This document shows, one piece after another, positions 52,716 through 62,040 of a stretch of 64,000 nt of DNA; the first letter of the stretch is position 1; the number at the start of each line of letters is the position of its first letter. A program made the translations under genes and the position numbers. Location: positions 1 through 64,000 of the forward strand of contig CAYTGM010000010.1 of assembly GCA_964437365.1 (NCBI GenBank), written 5' to 3'. The notes under the pieces are model-generated. The model saw nothing but the letters and a program-made list of their open reading frames with translations, was not told the DNA's origin and ran no database searches. The DNA comes from CAYTGM01 sp964437365 (lineage in GTDB: Bacteria > Sumerlaeota > Sumerlaeia > SLMS01).

Positions 52716-54047
52716 CTAATCCAATTGCATCTCCGCTTTATCGTCCTCATCCCCATCGCTCATCATTGTTTTCTTTTCCCTCAGGATGATCAAGCAGAAC
52801 ATGGGAACCAGCACAGCCAGGGTCTTCAGGTTCAACATCAGGACTCCAAACCCGTTCTCAGGAGAAAACTTGTTGAGTCGCAGAGGGATTCCCATGAGGA
52901 TTATAGAAAATATACCAAATAGTAGAATCACAACACTTCCACGCTCGAAGCACAGATATACAAGAAGAATCAGGGGAAGTATCATTTGTACCAGATAATG
53001 ATCCCACATAATTGAAGGGATTAGAAGAGAGGCACAAATAGTCAGGGCAAAAAGGATCATTGAATCATCCTTGGAATCCGAGCAATATTTCCAGGAAAGG
53101 AACCCCAATCCTCCAATCAGTAAGAGCGAACAAATTATCGACAACACATTAGCCACGAAGGCGCTTCCCCCAACCAGTGCCTTGATATTATCATGGTTTA
53201 CCATCAGGCGATGAAAGAAGCTGTTTGGAGAAAGGTTATATGCATCTCTCCAAAAGGTGTGATAGTCCGGCCAGGTTGACTTCCCATACCCCATCTGTGG
53301 CAGAAGACTCAGAAAGTCTTTGTGTGAATCTATACCATAGAACCCTAATGTGATTGCGAGGAGAAGAACGCCGAAACCCGCCATAAACGCCGCCTCTTTC
53401 CAGCGCCTGCTTAGCAGGAAATAGATGATCAGAATCCCCGGAGTAATCTTAAAGAGTGCTATAGTTGCAGCTATAAGTCCGATTACCCATGGAGGCCAAC
53501 TACGCGATATACCACAGAAAACAGCTGAGTAGCCTAAGAGAAGAATAACATTAAGCTGACCAGCATTGTTCTGTCGGTAGAGCGAATAATTAAACACCGC
53601 CATGATTAACAAGATCATCCAGTAGCTCAGTGATTTCTCTTTTCCCAAACCTGTAAGCATGAAAAAGAAGGCGCCAAAGAGAGCCAGATGATTGAACATT
53701 TGAAACATGACAACCGCGTTTGGAAATGAGAACCATGTTAACGGTGCCATTAAAAGTCCGGTAAACGGCAGATAAACATAGGGTAGGATTGTCCTGAATC
53801 GAGGGTCCACTGTTTCAGAATACTGACCCGCAACCGGTAGCATATTCTCAATGGGGTATGGGGACACGCCCTCCTGCAGAAGCACCGACCCCAGATAAAG
53901 ATGTTTAAAGTCATTCTGGTTGGAGGCGATTCCAACAACACCGTATCCGAGGTCATCTGTGAGGGGCATTACCTGCCGATTGATATACAATCCACAAAGC
54001 ACTACAAGCAGTAGAATAAAAACCCATTTCGGAAAACGTTCAACCAT
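52716..54047 (-). CDS. Polytopic membrane glycosyltransferase, GT87/DUF2029-like
   Basis: Protein of 443 aa with about ten membrane helices. After the first helix comes NDFKHLYLGSVLLQEGVSPYP, the periplasmic D-F-x-x-x-Y pattern with an acidic residue that is the catalytic region in GT-C enzymes of the GT87 (polyprenyl-phosphate-mannose) type. Further features are YLPFTGLLMAPL and FKITPGILIIYFLLSRRW. It probably transfers a sugar from a lipid carrier to an extracytoplasmic acceptor. It is nine bases downstream of the next polytopic protein in one operon. Confidence 0.8.
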   Translation of the reverse strand: MVERFPKWVFILLLVVLCGLYINRQVMPLTDDLGYGVVGIASNQNDFKHLYLGSVLLQEGVSPYPIENMLPVAGQYSETVDPRFRTILPYVYLPFTGLLMAPLTWFSFPNAVVMFQMFNHLALFGAFFFMLTGLGKEKSLSYWMILLIMAVFNYSLYRQNNAGQLNVILLLGYSAVFCGISRSWPPWVIGLIAATIALFKITPGILIIYFLLSRRWKEAAFMAGFGVLLLAITLGFYGIDSHKDFLSLLPQMGYGKSTWPDYHTFWRDAYNLSPNSFFHRLMVNHDNIKALVGGSAFVANVLSIICSLLLIGGLGFLSWKYCSDSKDDSMILFALTICASLLIPSIMWDHYLVQMILPLILLVYLCFERGSVVILLFGIFSIILMGIPLRLNKFSPENGFGVLMLNLKTLAVLVPMFCLIILREKKTMMSDGDEDDKAEMQLD

Positions 54048-54056
54048 TGGGTCCGT

Positions 54057-55802
54057 TTACTCTCCGCTTTCCTGAAAAGTTGCTCCTGCCATCCCTGCAA
54101 CGCTTTGAACAGATTTGATCTGAGGTTCATTCTCTGGAATATTTCGAATCCAGATCTGCCATTCCTGACGTGGTATGTGGCTCCAGTCGGCGGCAAGTAC
54201 CCATTCATCGGTATTCTGTGAAAAGCGATAAGCAAGACCAATCCCTGCGGGAATCAGTGCCCATTGAACATCATATTCATTCAAGAGCGTTTCCCAGCTT
54301 ATAGACACTCTGTTGCCATTTTCATCGACAAAGGTCTCTGTTCGACCTTCAGCGATCAGTCGTTCTTTTCTCCAGATATCACCACCGAAAATATCGAACC
54401 GCGGGTCCGTGAACACTTTCACATCTTCTGGTGAGAGCCTCCATATAAGATAACCTGCATAGCTGTTCTCATTGAACATCCTTCCCTGCAACTCTGCCAG
54501 TTCAATCACATCGACAGCTCTCGAAGGGAAGCGTTCCTTTATATATCCATCGCCTGAAAAGTACTGAAGATTGCGTTGTGGATAGGTAGATGCAGAAACA
54601 TTGAGATTCAGCACATTGGAAAGACTTCCGCCTTCTCGCGGATTTACAAGAACCCAGCAGGCACAGAGGGCTGCCAGAAAGAGCACTGCTGTGTTTCCAG
54701 CAATTCTGAATTGTGTAAATGATTTTGCCAAATCTCGATTCAGTCTTTCCAGTAAATAACCGCCGACCCTGGCATATAAAGGTGCCATCATGACACTAAA
54801 AAGCAGAAGGTGTCTTACATGTTGAATCGCCTGATGGAGGAAGAAGAGAGCGATCAGAACCTCGAAAAGACGTGCTTTGAATCCGCGAGAAAACAAAGTC
54901 ACGGCGATCAAAGCGAGAACCGACAATTCAAAATCGATGACAAAAAAGAAATCTGGCGAGCGGAGCTCTCCAATAGAGCGCACCAACTCAAGATCTGACA
55001 TGACTCGTCCCGGCAGCTTATAGAGCTCTATACCGTAAGGGTTGGCGAAAGTCGCGGCAAGGCAGAGGACAAGAAACAGGCCCAACTCTTTCCAGGAAAG
55101 CTGAACAGGAGGATGTCCCACATAGTTTTCCAGAGGAAATCGTCGTATATGCGAAGCAGCTTGTTCAATAGCGAAGGCCCCTACCAGGACTCCTCCTGCC
55201 ATCCAGGCGCCGTGGAGATTGGTCCAGAGCGCAATCACAGGGACAAGCAGGAACACCCACCCTTTTCGTATCCAGCCTTCTGACACGGCGATCAGCAGCC
55301 AGATCTCTCCCATGAGGAAGAGGTTAGAGATAACTGGAGGCCGAGGGTAAAACGTTCTCCTGCCAATGGCAACAGCGAGAACTGCGATCAATAAAGCAAG
55401 ATATGCATTTCTGGAAATAGCCAGTACGAGAAAGAACAAGAGAGAATAGGCGAGCCAGACAATAATTGCCTTGAACAGAATAACACCTCGCCACCCTCCA
55501 AAGCCACTTGAGTCTCCAATCTGCCACGCTTTGTAGAAGAGTATCTGAGCCAACCATTCATGATTGTGCCACTCATAGTCTTCCGCAGTATAGCTAAAGA
55601 CATCATGCTCTGGAAGTCCATTCTCGGCTATATACATGCCCGACTTCACGTGCCACCAGCAGTCATTGTCAGACCTGATCGGCACAAGCGTTATGGAAAA
55701 TATATAAATCGAAAGGAAGAGCCAGAAAACCAGGCTTACTGGAGAAAACAGATCTTTTATGTGAAACGGATGTTGTTGATCGTCAGCCGGGGTCATTTTC
55801 AT
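54057..55802 (-). CDS. Polytopic membrane protein, GT-C/ArnT-like architecture
   Basis: Protein of 581 aa. The first helix (VFWLFLSIYIFSITLVPI) leads to RSDNDCWWHVKSGMYIAENGLP..DVFSY and HEWLAQILFY; the D-x-D/W-W-H pattern in the first loop resembles GT-C glycosyltransferase active sites. About ten more helices follow, including LHGAWMAGGVLV and FANPYGIELYKLPG, then a soluble C-terminal domain of about 180 residues (FPSRAVDVIELAELQGRMFNENSYAG). Proteins of this layout are common in several phyla but are uncharacterised as far as I know. It overlaps the DUF151 gene by 20 bases. Confidence 0.7.
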   Translation of the reverse strand: MKMTPADDQQHPFHIKDLFSPVSLVFWLFLSIYIFSITLVPIRSDNDCWWHVKSGMYIAENGLPEHDVFSYTAEDYEWHNHEWLAQILFYKAWQIGDSSGFGGWRGVILFKAIIVWLAYSLLFFLVLAISRNAYLALLIAVLAVAIGRRTFYPRPPVISNLFLMGEIWLLIAVSEGWIRKGWVFLLVPVIALWTNLHGAWMAGGVLVGAFAIEQAASHIRRFPLENYVGHPPVQLSWKELGLFLVLCLAATFANPYGIELYKLPGRVMSDLELVRSIGELRSPDFFFVIDFELSVLALIAVTLFSRGFKARLFEVLIALFFLHQAIQHVRHLLLFSVMMAPLYARVGGYLLERLNRDLAKSFTQFRIAGNTAVLFLAALCACWVLVNPREGGSLSNVLNLNVSASTYPQRNLQYFSGDGYIKERFPSRAVDVIELAELQGRMFNENSYAGYLIWRLSPEDVKVFTDPRFDIFGGDIWRKERLIAEGRTETFVDENGNRVSISWETLLNEYDVQWALIPAGIGLAYRFSQNTDEWVLAADWSHIPRQEWQIWIRNIPENEPQIKSVQSVAGMAGATFQESGE

Positions 55803-56208
55803 CGTCGTTCAGTTTAGTTTCCTGAAGAACTTCTTCGGCTACGAAAATAGGAACCTTCGTTTTGGTGGCGAGAACGATCGCGTCTGAAGGTCGTGAATCA
55901 ATACGGATCGTTTCTCCATTCACATCTTTAATCATCAGCTTACCGATAAAGGTCTGCCCTCGAAGCTCATCCACCATAACACCGGTCAACTCGCCACCCA
56001 AACCGTCGACAACATTCAAAACCAGGTCATGAGTGAGAGGTCGACCTGTTTCGAGTCCGCGCACGGTCTGGTCAAGAATGGCGATCTCATAGTTCCCGAT
56101 GAAGATGGGGAAGTTTCTGTCTCCATCTTTCTCCTGGAGAATGATAATCTGGGGTCCAGATTCACCAGTAATCTGAATCTCTACCAACTCCATTTCCACC
56201 AAAACCAT
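55783..56208 (-). CDS. DUF151 (bifunctional nuclease) family protein
   Basis: Protein of 141 aa. DUF151 features are VEMELVEIQITGESGPQIIILQEK, FPIFIGNYEIAILDQTVRG, PLTHDLVLNVVDGLGGELTGV and IRIDSRPSDAIVLATKTKVPIFV. Family members have been described as nucleases or as bacterial regulators, but activity here is unproven. I use the ATG at 56208, preceded by AGGAGAG seven bases upstream, rather than ATG 56238 or the long in-frame extension to 56433, which is unlike the family. It is the first gene of the operon with two membrane glycosyltransferase-like proteins and an unknown; the functional link is unclear. Confidence 0.9.
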   Translation of the reverse strand: MVLVEMELVEIQITGESGPQIIILQEKDGDRNFPIFIGNYEIAILDQTVRGLETGRPLTHDLVLNVVDGLGGELTGVMVDELRGQTFIGKLMIKDVNGETIRIDSRPSDAIVLATKTKVPIFVAEEVLQETKLNDDENDPG

Positions 56209-56297
56209 AGAAACTCTCCTGAGTTCGAAATGCGCCATAGCTATTCCAGTCTTAAGAAGAGGTGTGAGGCAATGCGAGTATGCAAAATTTCGTAAAA

Positions 56298-56330
56298 AGA
56301 AAATGGCCGCCCCTATTATTAAGGGCGACC
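56298..56330 (-). terminator. Terminator of secA
   Basis: On the minus strand, GGTCGCCC (56330-56323) pairs with GGGCGGCC (56312-56305) with one mismatch, the loop is 10 bases, and ATTTTCTTTTT follows. Confidence 0.75.
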
Positions 56331-56360
56331 CGAATAGTGGTTCATTGTGTGGAGGGAAGG

Positions 56361-59300
56361 TTACTCTTCTTCCCGGGCCCCTTCGGCAACGGTATGCTTG
56401 ACTGGTTCCTTCATGCTCGGATCGCCGTGGCATTCCTTATATTTTTTCCCGCTTCCACAAGGACATGGCTCATTGCGTCCAACCTTGGGAAGTTCCCGCT
56501 TATAAGGATCAAGACCCGTTTTGGGCTTAGCTTTCTTCTGAGCTTCCGCCTGCTGGGCTTTGGCCTGCTCAGCTTGCGTCATCGCATCAGAAGCAGACAT
56601 GGCCTGAGCTTTCTGTGCGATCGCCTGGCGAACTCGCTCACGACGTCTAGCCTCTTCTTCCGATACCGGCTGCGCACGGAAGAACGTCGTAAAGATGTTC
56701 TTATTCACTTCCAGCATAAACTCGTCGAACATACGCGTTGCATCAGCGGTGAATTCAACCAGCGGATCTTTTTGAGCGTAGGAACGTAGTGTTACCCCTT
56801 CACGAAGATCGTCGATCGCAAGAAGGTGATCCTGCCAGTTACCATCAATGGTTTGAAGCCCGATCATGCGGCAGAATGGATCTGCAATTTTCTCGAGATC
56901 TTCCATTTTAGTATCGTAAGCTTTCGCAACGTATTGCATCGCTGCTTCGTGAAGCTCTTCGTATTCTGGCCAGCTCTTTTCCTTTAATTCATCGAGAGAT
57001 TCTGTGATGATTGTCGTCTCGATCCATTCAAGCCAACCAACAACGTCGGCATCCCCCATATTTTTCTTTTCGCCATAGTATAGACGAAACTCAGCATCAA
57101 TGGCATCTTCAAAAACACCAAGCAGCACGGGTCGAACATCTTCGTCGAGCAAGAGGTCACGGCGAAGACCATACACCTGACTTCTCTGACCGTTCATCAC
57201 ATCATCATATTTGAGTGTTTTCTGACGACGCTCCTGATTAATCAGTTCCACTTTCTTCTGAGCTTTACCGATGGAGCGGGTCACCAGAGGGTTCTCGATC
57301 GCTTCCCCTTCTTCCATCCCAAGCTTTTCAAGCCAGGCTGATATACGTTCGGAACCAAACCAGCGCATCAGGTTATCTTCGAGAGAAACGAAGAAGCGTG
57401 AGCTTCCAGGGTCACCTTGACGTCCCGAACGACCACGTAACTGCCTGTCAATACGACGCGACTCATGACGCTCGGTACCAATAATCTGAAGGCCGCCGGG
57501 CCATTCAATGCCCAGTTCTTCATCTTTCTTTGGCTCCGCAACGCCTTCACCCAGCTTAATGTCTGTACCACGACCTGCCATGTTCGTCGCGATAGTCACG
57601 GCCCCAGGCTTACCAGCTTCAGCAACGATAGCCGCTTCTGACAGGTGGTTCTTTGCGTTAAGAACTTCGTGCTTCAACCCTTTGTTACGGAAAATTCGGC
57701 TGAGCTTCTCAGAATCAAGAACGTTTGTCGTACCGACTAGAACAGGCAGTCCCAACTTGTTCATGCGAATGACTTCTTCGGTAACGGCGTTGTACTTCTC
57801 GCGCTTGGTGAGATAGACAAGATCATCTAAATCCTGACGCTGGATAGGACGGTTTGTCGGTACAACAATTACATCCATTCCATAGGTCTTATCAAATTCT
57901 GCTGCCTCAGTTTCAGCTGTACCGGTCATACCAGAGAGGCGATCGTACATACGGAAATAGTTCTGAATCGTAATCTGAGCAAGAGTCTGCGTCTCTGCCT
58001 CAATTTTAACGCCTTCTTTTGCTTCAACTGCCTGATGGAGCCCATCGCTCCAGCGACGTCCGGGCATCTTACGACCGGTATTCTCATCAACAATAACGAC
58101 CTTGTTTTCTTCAACAACGTAATCAACATCACGAAGTTTAAGAACAAATGCATGCAAAAGCTGGCTGAGTGTGTGAATCTCTTCAGCCTTTTTCTCATGA
58201 GCTATACGCACATCCTTCTTTGCATTGTCCTTCTCTTCACCTGACAGTGCCTCATTCTGCTCAATCTGAGCAAACTGATCAACAATGTCTGAAAGAATGA
58301 AATAGTCGGGGTTATCCGGAGAAAGTTCCAGCCTACCTTTTTCGGTCAACTCAATTTGACGGTTTCTTTCATCAACGATGAAATAGAGTTCTTCTTCCAG
58401 CTCTTTCAGCTTGAGAGCAGAACCGCCCATCTTCTTCTGAGCCATCAGGTCCAATTCTACTTTATCCTGAAGACGCTGATTTGAGGGTTCCTGACGCAAC
58501 TTCATATAGCGCTTATGTTTGGGCGATCCCTTGAAGCACTGAAGTAGACGATAGCCTGCATCGTATAGCTTGTCAGAATCATCCGCCGCTTCTTCGATCA
58601 GTTTTTCTGCTTCTGCTGCATATTGATTCACAAGCATCGTCTGCTTCTGAACAAGACCCTTGATCAAAGGAAGAACACGATCATATTCAGCAGTTGAACG
58701 ATCAACGGGCCCAGAAATAATAAGCGGTGTTCTCGCTTCATCGATGAGAACGGAGTCGACCTCGTCAATAATACAGAAGTAGGGATCCTTCTGAACCATC
58801 TGGCTCTTATGACGTACCATGTTATCACGAAGATAATCAAAACCGAATTCATTGACAGTACCATAGGAGACATCTGCCTGGTATTGCATGCGGCGTTGTG
58901 GTGTGTGAGGATCTGTCTTGTCTAGACACCCGACAGTCAAGCCGAGGTATTCAAAGAGAGGCTGGTTCCACTCAGCGTCGCGTCGAGCGAGGTAATCGTT
59001 CACCGTTACAAGGTGAGCTCCCCGGCCTGTGATCGCATGAAGGTAAATGGGCATGATCGCTGTCAGCGTCTTTCCCTCACCTGTTGCCATTTCAGCGATG
59101 TTACCCTGTGCAAGGGCTGCAGCACCAACAATCTGAACATCGTAGGGAACGGCATTCCAGTTAATCTCCGCTCCTGCCGCGGTCCATGACTTACCAATGT
59201 GGCGACGACATGTTTCCTTCATCACAGCAAACGCTTCTGGCATCAGATCGTCGACTGTTATAGACGAATCGGGAAAATTGAGAGAGGCCTCTATATCTTT

Positions 59301-59891
59301 CCAGGAAACCTCACGCCAGTCTTCGATCTCAGTCTGTTCTGCTGCCGTGACCAACTTATTGAAATCTATATGCGAAGCAGTCTTTGGTTCACCTTCTTTA
59401 TAAGGAATCTCATCTACAAAGAAGATATACTTTGGTTTGCACGCTTCCCCGAATGCTTCGGCCAGCTTGCCGGGGTTTTGAACCTGCATTCTGCTGGCGA
59501 TTTCCTGGCCCAGGCGAATCATTCCACCACGAATCTGGCCAACCAAATCATCAGAAGGAGTCGCGCTCTCTTTTGGCTTAATCCAGGCAATAAGATCACC
59601 AGGGTGAGCATCACGCCTTGAACCAACAAAAGCAACTTCTTCTACATCCGGGTGAGTTCTCAAAAATTCTTCCGGCTGCTGGTGTGGTACGACGAATTCA
59701 CCCACTTTAGAGTGGCGAACCGTAACTCCCAGCAACTTACGGAATTCATTGGTTTTATTCTTCAGCTCGTCTTCAGAGAGTTCCTCTAGCGTTGCGAAGA
59801 TGGTATTCACTTCATCAACAATCGGCTGAAGGCGTTTCATATCGCGGTCCTGCTTGGTTCCAAAGACCGCCTTCACGAATTTCTTAAACAT
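56361..59891 (-). CDS. secA: Preprotein translocase ATPase SecA, enlarged by an N-terminal insert
   Basis: SecA drives protein export through SecYEG. The 1176-aa protein has Walker A MATGEGKT (268-275), DEVDSVLIDEARTPLI, FRMYDRLSGMTGTAETEAAEF, the helicase motif TNMAGRGTDIKLG, the arginine region HESRRIDRQLRGRSGRQGDPG, and a C-terminal zinc motif NEPCPCGSGKKYKECHG. It is about 275-335 residues longer than E. coli or B. subtilis SecA. One insert lies at about 55-208 between the first helix and DLMPEAFAVMKE. It contains PEEFLRTHPDVEEVAFVG and KPKYIFFVDEIPY, which resemble the AMP-binding_C subdomain of acyl-CoA synthetases. A second expansion lies in the preprotein-binding region, as in Bacteroidetes-like SecA. 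It forms its own transcript. Confidence 0.96.
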   Translation of the reverse strand: MFKKFVKAVFGTKQDRDMKRLQPIVDEVNTIFATLEELSEDELKNKTNEFRKLLGVTVRHSKVGEFVVPHQQPEEFLRTHPDVEEVAFVGSRRDAHPGDLIAWIKPKESATPSDDLVGQIRGGMIRLGQEIASRMQVQNPGKLAEAFGEACKPKYIFFVDEIPYKEGEPKTASHIDFNKLVTAAEQTEIEDWREVSWKDIEASLNFPDSSITVDDLMPEAFAVMKETCRRHIGKSWTAAGAEINWNAVPYDVQIVGAAALAQGNIAEMATGEGKTLTAIMPIYLHAITGRGAHLVTVNDYLARRDAEWNQPLFEYLGLTVGCLDKTDPHTPQRRMQYQADVSYGTVNEFGFDYLRDNMVRHKSQMVQKDPYFCIIDEVDSVLIDEARTPLIISGPVDRSTAEYDRVLPLIKGLVQKQTMLVNQYAAEAEKLIEEAADDSDKLYDAGYRLLQCFKGSPKHKRYMKLRQEPSNQRLQDKVELDLMAQKKMGGSALKLKELEEELYFIVDERNRQIELTEKGRLELSPDNPDYFILSDIVDQFAQIEQNEALSGEEKDNAKKDVRIAHEKKAEEIHTLSQLLHAFVLKLRDVDYVVEENKVVIVDENTGRKMPGRRWSDGLHQAVEAKEGVKIEAETQTLAQITIQNYFRMYDRLSGMTGTAETEAAEFDKTYGMDVIVVPTNRPIQRQDLDDLVYLTKREKYNAVTEEVIRMNKLGLPVLVGTTNVLDSEKLSRIFRNKGLKHEVLNAKNHLSEAAIVAEAGKPGAVTIATNMAGRGTDIKLGEGVAEPKKDEELGIEWPGGLQIIGTERHESRRIDRQLRGRSGRQGDPGSSRFFVSLEDNLMRWFGSERISAWLEKLGMEEGEAIENPLVTRSIGKAQKKVELINQERRQKTLKYDDVMNGQRSQVYGLRRDLLLDEDVRPVLLGVFEDAIDAEFRLYYGEKKNMGDADVVGWLEWIETTIITESLDELKEKSWPEYEELHEAAMQYVAKAYDTKMEDLEKIADPFCRMIGLQTIDGNWQDHLLAIDDLREGVTLRSYAQKDPLVEFTADATRMFDEFMLEVNKNIFTTFFRAQPVSEEEARRRERVRQAIAQKAQAMSASDAMTQAEQAKAQQAEAQKKAKPKTGLDPYKRELPKVGRNEPCPCGSGKKYKECHGDPSMKEPVKHTVAEGAREEE

Positions 59892-59991
59892 ATTTATCAG
59901 ACCTTTTTCGTCATCAAGGTTAGGCAGACGAATCCTCTTTGAACTCTCTGCGTCTTATTTCTGTCTGGTTTGTTGGGTTAAAGAAGTTGAT

Positions 59992-60543
59992 TCAGGTCAG
60001 CTCGAGGGCGCCTTCGCGCTCAAGAAGCCATTCCTTCATATCAACTCCGCCGCCATAGTTTCCGAGAGAACCGTCGGAGCGAAGAACGCGGTGACAGGGA
60101 ATGAACAGTGGCAAAGGGTTGGTCGCCATAGCATTTCCGACAGCGCGATTCGCTTTTCGGTTTCCCGCTTTCTCTGCAAGAGACTGGTAGCTTAGAACAT
60201 CACCGGGGGCGATTTCCTGGCAGGCCTTCAGAACACGCGAACGAAAAGTCGCGGTATCCTTTACCGGCCAAAGGAGATCGACCTTGGGCAACTTTCCTGA
60301 TCCCGAGAAGAACTTCTCCAGCTTTGCTGCTAACTCTCCTGAGTGAGAACCACGCGTTGCATCAGCAACCTTGTGTTCTTCCAGAAAGGCCAGCATTGAC
60401 TGGGTCAGATGTTCCTCGGTTCTTTCACAGAGAGGCAGCCAGAGGCGAACAAGCGTCTTGTCGCGACAGACTACACCACCGATTCCAAACCGATCGGAGG
60501 AAAAGAGAGACCAGCTCCAGCGGGGACTTATGTGAGGTGCCAT
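59992..60543 (-). CDS. ogt: Methylated-DNA-protein-cysteine methyltransferase
   Basis: Suicide DNA repair enzyme that accepts methyl groups from O6-methylguanine. The 183-aa protein has FRSRVLKACQEIAPGDVLSYQSLAE (DNA-binding helix with the Tyr-finger region), NRKANRAVGNAMATNPLPLF and the active-site cysteine in IPCHRVLRSDGSLGNYGGG. It is a stand-alone Ogt/AGT domain without an AdaA part. It lies upstream of secA with a 100-bp gap. The start ATG at 60543 overlaps the doubtful ORF upstream. Confidence 0.95.
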   Translation of the reverse strand: MAPHISPRWSWSLFSSDRFGIGGVVCRDKTLVRLWLPLCERTEEHLTQSMLAFLEEHKVADATRGSHSGELAAKLEKFFSGSGKLPKVDLLWPVKDTATFRSRVLKACQEIAPGDVLSYQSLAEKAGNRKANRAVGNAMATNPLPLFIPCHRVLRSDGSLGNYGGGVDMKEWLLEREGALELT

Positions 60544-60935
60544 GGCGGACCTCGCTGGTAGGTCGCAGAGAATTGAAAGGGTTGAACAGAGTGTTGATGA
60601 AATGGGATCTCCGAGTGATAAGAAAGCTCAACGGCAAGGACCGGAGCTGCCGCGGCTCGAGATGCCGGCGGAATCGATGTATGGAGATCTTCGTCAGACT
60701 CGTCGCTCGTGTCTCCGACGGAGATGATAGTCAGCTGTCCACGCTCGTCTCGGCGGTCCTGAACGATAAGACAACGTGCGGAAGCCGACTCGCGCTGAAG
60801 GAGCCGCGCGTCGGGAGAAATCATTGCCAGCGAATACCCTGCAGCCAGCGGGATGATCATCACGCCCAGAAGAAGGGGCGCTCGATCAAAGGTGGCTCGC
60901 ACGGATTTTCTATTTCTAGCGTAGATCAGACTCAT
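60528..60935 (-). CDS. Doubtful hypothetical protein, one membrane segment
   Basis: An ORF of about 135 codons that overlaps the ogt start by 16 bases. It predicts one hydrophobic stretch (LLLGVMIIPLAAGYSLAMI) and a long polar tail rich in S, D and R. There is no ribosome site at the ATG and no known family. It may be a real small membrane protein or a chance frame; I lean only weakly to a gene because of the coupling with ogt. Confidence 0.3.
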   Translation of the reverse strand: MSLIYARNRKSVRATFDRAPLLLGVMIIPLAAGYSLAMISPDARLLQRESASARCLIVQDRRDERGQLTIISVGDTSDESDEDLHTSIPPASRAAAAPVLAVELSYHSEIPFHQHSVQPFQFSATYQRGPPWHLT

Positions 60936-61130
60936 AGCAGGCTGATTCACAGGGCGAAGAGGGTTGCCTGTCAAGGAACAAGCGCAAGGCGAGGGGGTTG
61001 GGGAATGTCAAAATGCAAGCGAGGAGAAGCAGATTGTCAAGACCCAGTCTAAAATTGACTCTTTGTTGTTTCCTCCACCATACCTTTATTTTTCCGTTAT
61101 CAAAATCCTGGTTCCTGACCTCATTTTACC

Positions 61131-61346
61131 AACTGCGGGAGCAGTTGCGTTACCAAGCCCCGGGTTGACGACGAAGGAGGCTACCCGGGGTGCGAATACA
61201 AAATGAATAGAACCGCGGCAGCGGTTCGTTAACCGATCAGAAAATCGAACTACTACTGCAGTTCCGACCTTTGACTCCCCTTCACCCCTGGTAGAACCCT
61301 GGCTTTGTCAACCCGGGGCTTGGCAATCAAACCACTCCCGTGGTTT
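61131..61346. repeat. REP-pair-like element, GC-hairpin type 1
   Basis: Left end 61131-61228: small hairpin AACTGC-GGGA-GCAGTT, a long stem CCCCGGGT..ACCCGGGG, and hairpin GAACCGC-GGCA-GCGGTTC. The right part (61246-61346) carries the same modules inverted, with CCCTGG..CCCGGGG and AAACCACTCCCGTGGTTT. The three-hairpin plan equals that of the array at 35797, but the sequence differs. Confidence 0.6.
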
Positions 61347-61571
61347 CACCAAAGGGCATCATTCATTTCCACCTTCGGCGGAGCTTCACTGATCGCTAGC
61401 GTGATCTTCAGAAGTAATGGTTAGATAGATGCTGACCGAGAGGGGTGAACATGTGTGCTTGGAAACGCAGTAATAGTGGTGCTCTCTCGAAGCTTTTAGG
61501 ATGCTAAGGGGCCGTTCGCAGCCAGATTATATCGGACATGAGTTCTGGAAAAAATCCTACCTCTTGTCTAA

Positions 61572-61927
61572 AATTCCGCCGGAGGTGGAGAATGTGAATA
61601 GCCCTGAGGTGAGCTTTGCGAACCTCGGGGCGAGAGAATAAACTTGAAATCGCCTCCAGCGGAGGCGAACGACTAACCCTAAACTTATATGAAGCCCCAA
61701 TGACATGGGATTTAAACGAATTAACCTGGTTGCAAGTTGCTTGCTACCTGCATGCAACCTGCATTCGGAAGCAGGTTACAACCAGCCTGCAAGGAAGTTG
61801 AAACGAGGTTAATCCGGCCGAGATATTCGTTCGCCTCCGCTGGAGGCGATTCGCTTATGAACAACCCACCCCGAGGTTCGCAACACTCACCTCGGGGCTA
61901 TTTAAATGCTCCACCTTCGGCGGAGTG
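61572..61927. repeat. REP-pair-like element, GC-hairpin type 2
   Basis: The left end (61572-61669) has TCCGCCGGAGG, then GCCCTGAGGT..ACCTCGGGGC, then CGCCTCCAGCGGAGGCG. The right end (61830-61927) is its near reverse complement, from CGCCTCCGCTGGAGGCG to CTCCACCTTCGGCGGAG. They enclose about 160 bp of word-repeat DNA. No transposase is adjacent. Confidence 0.65.
61723..61806. repeat. CCTGCA/TTGC word repeat inside the type 2 element
   Basis: Repeated TTGC, CCTGCA and AACCTG words with the inverted arms CCTGCATTCGGAAGCAGG, similar to the patch at 20405-20475. Located between the two ends of the type 2 element. Confidence 0.5.
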
Positions 61928-61984
61928 CCATGCTATACGTTATTCATCCATGGAATCCATAGCTCGTGGTAGCGATATTTGATT

Positions 61985-62040
61985 TAGCTGCCGACAACGA
62001 CAACCGGCTCAACGCCTGACAACGACAAGGACAACGATCA
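61985..62040. repeat. GACAACGACAA word repeat
   Basis: GACAACGACAA appears twice, at about 61994 and 62021, separated by CCGGCTCAACGCCT, and is followed by a further GGACAACGA. It is a short low-complexity patch with no gene. Confidence 0.5.

Noticed and set aside
61131..61927. CRISPR-like array in the 61 kb region
   Set aside because: The repeats are inverted palindromes of different sequence and spacing, not direct repeats with regular spacers, and no cas gene is nearby.
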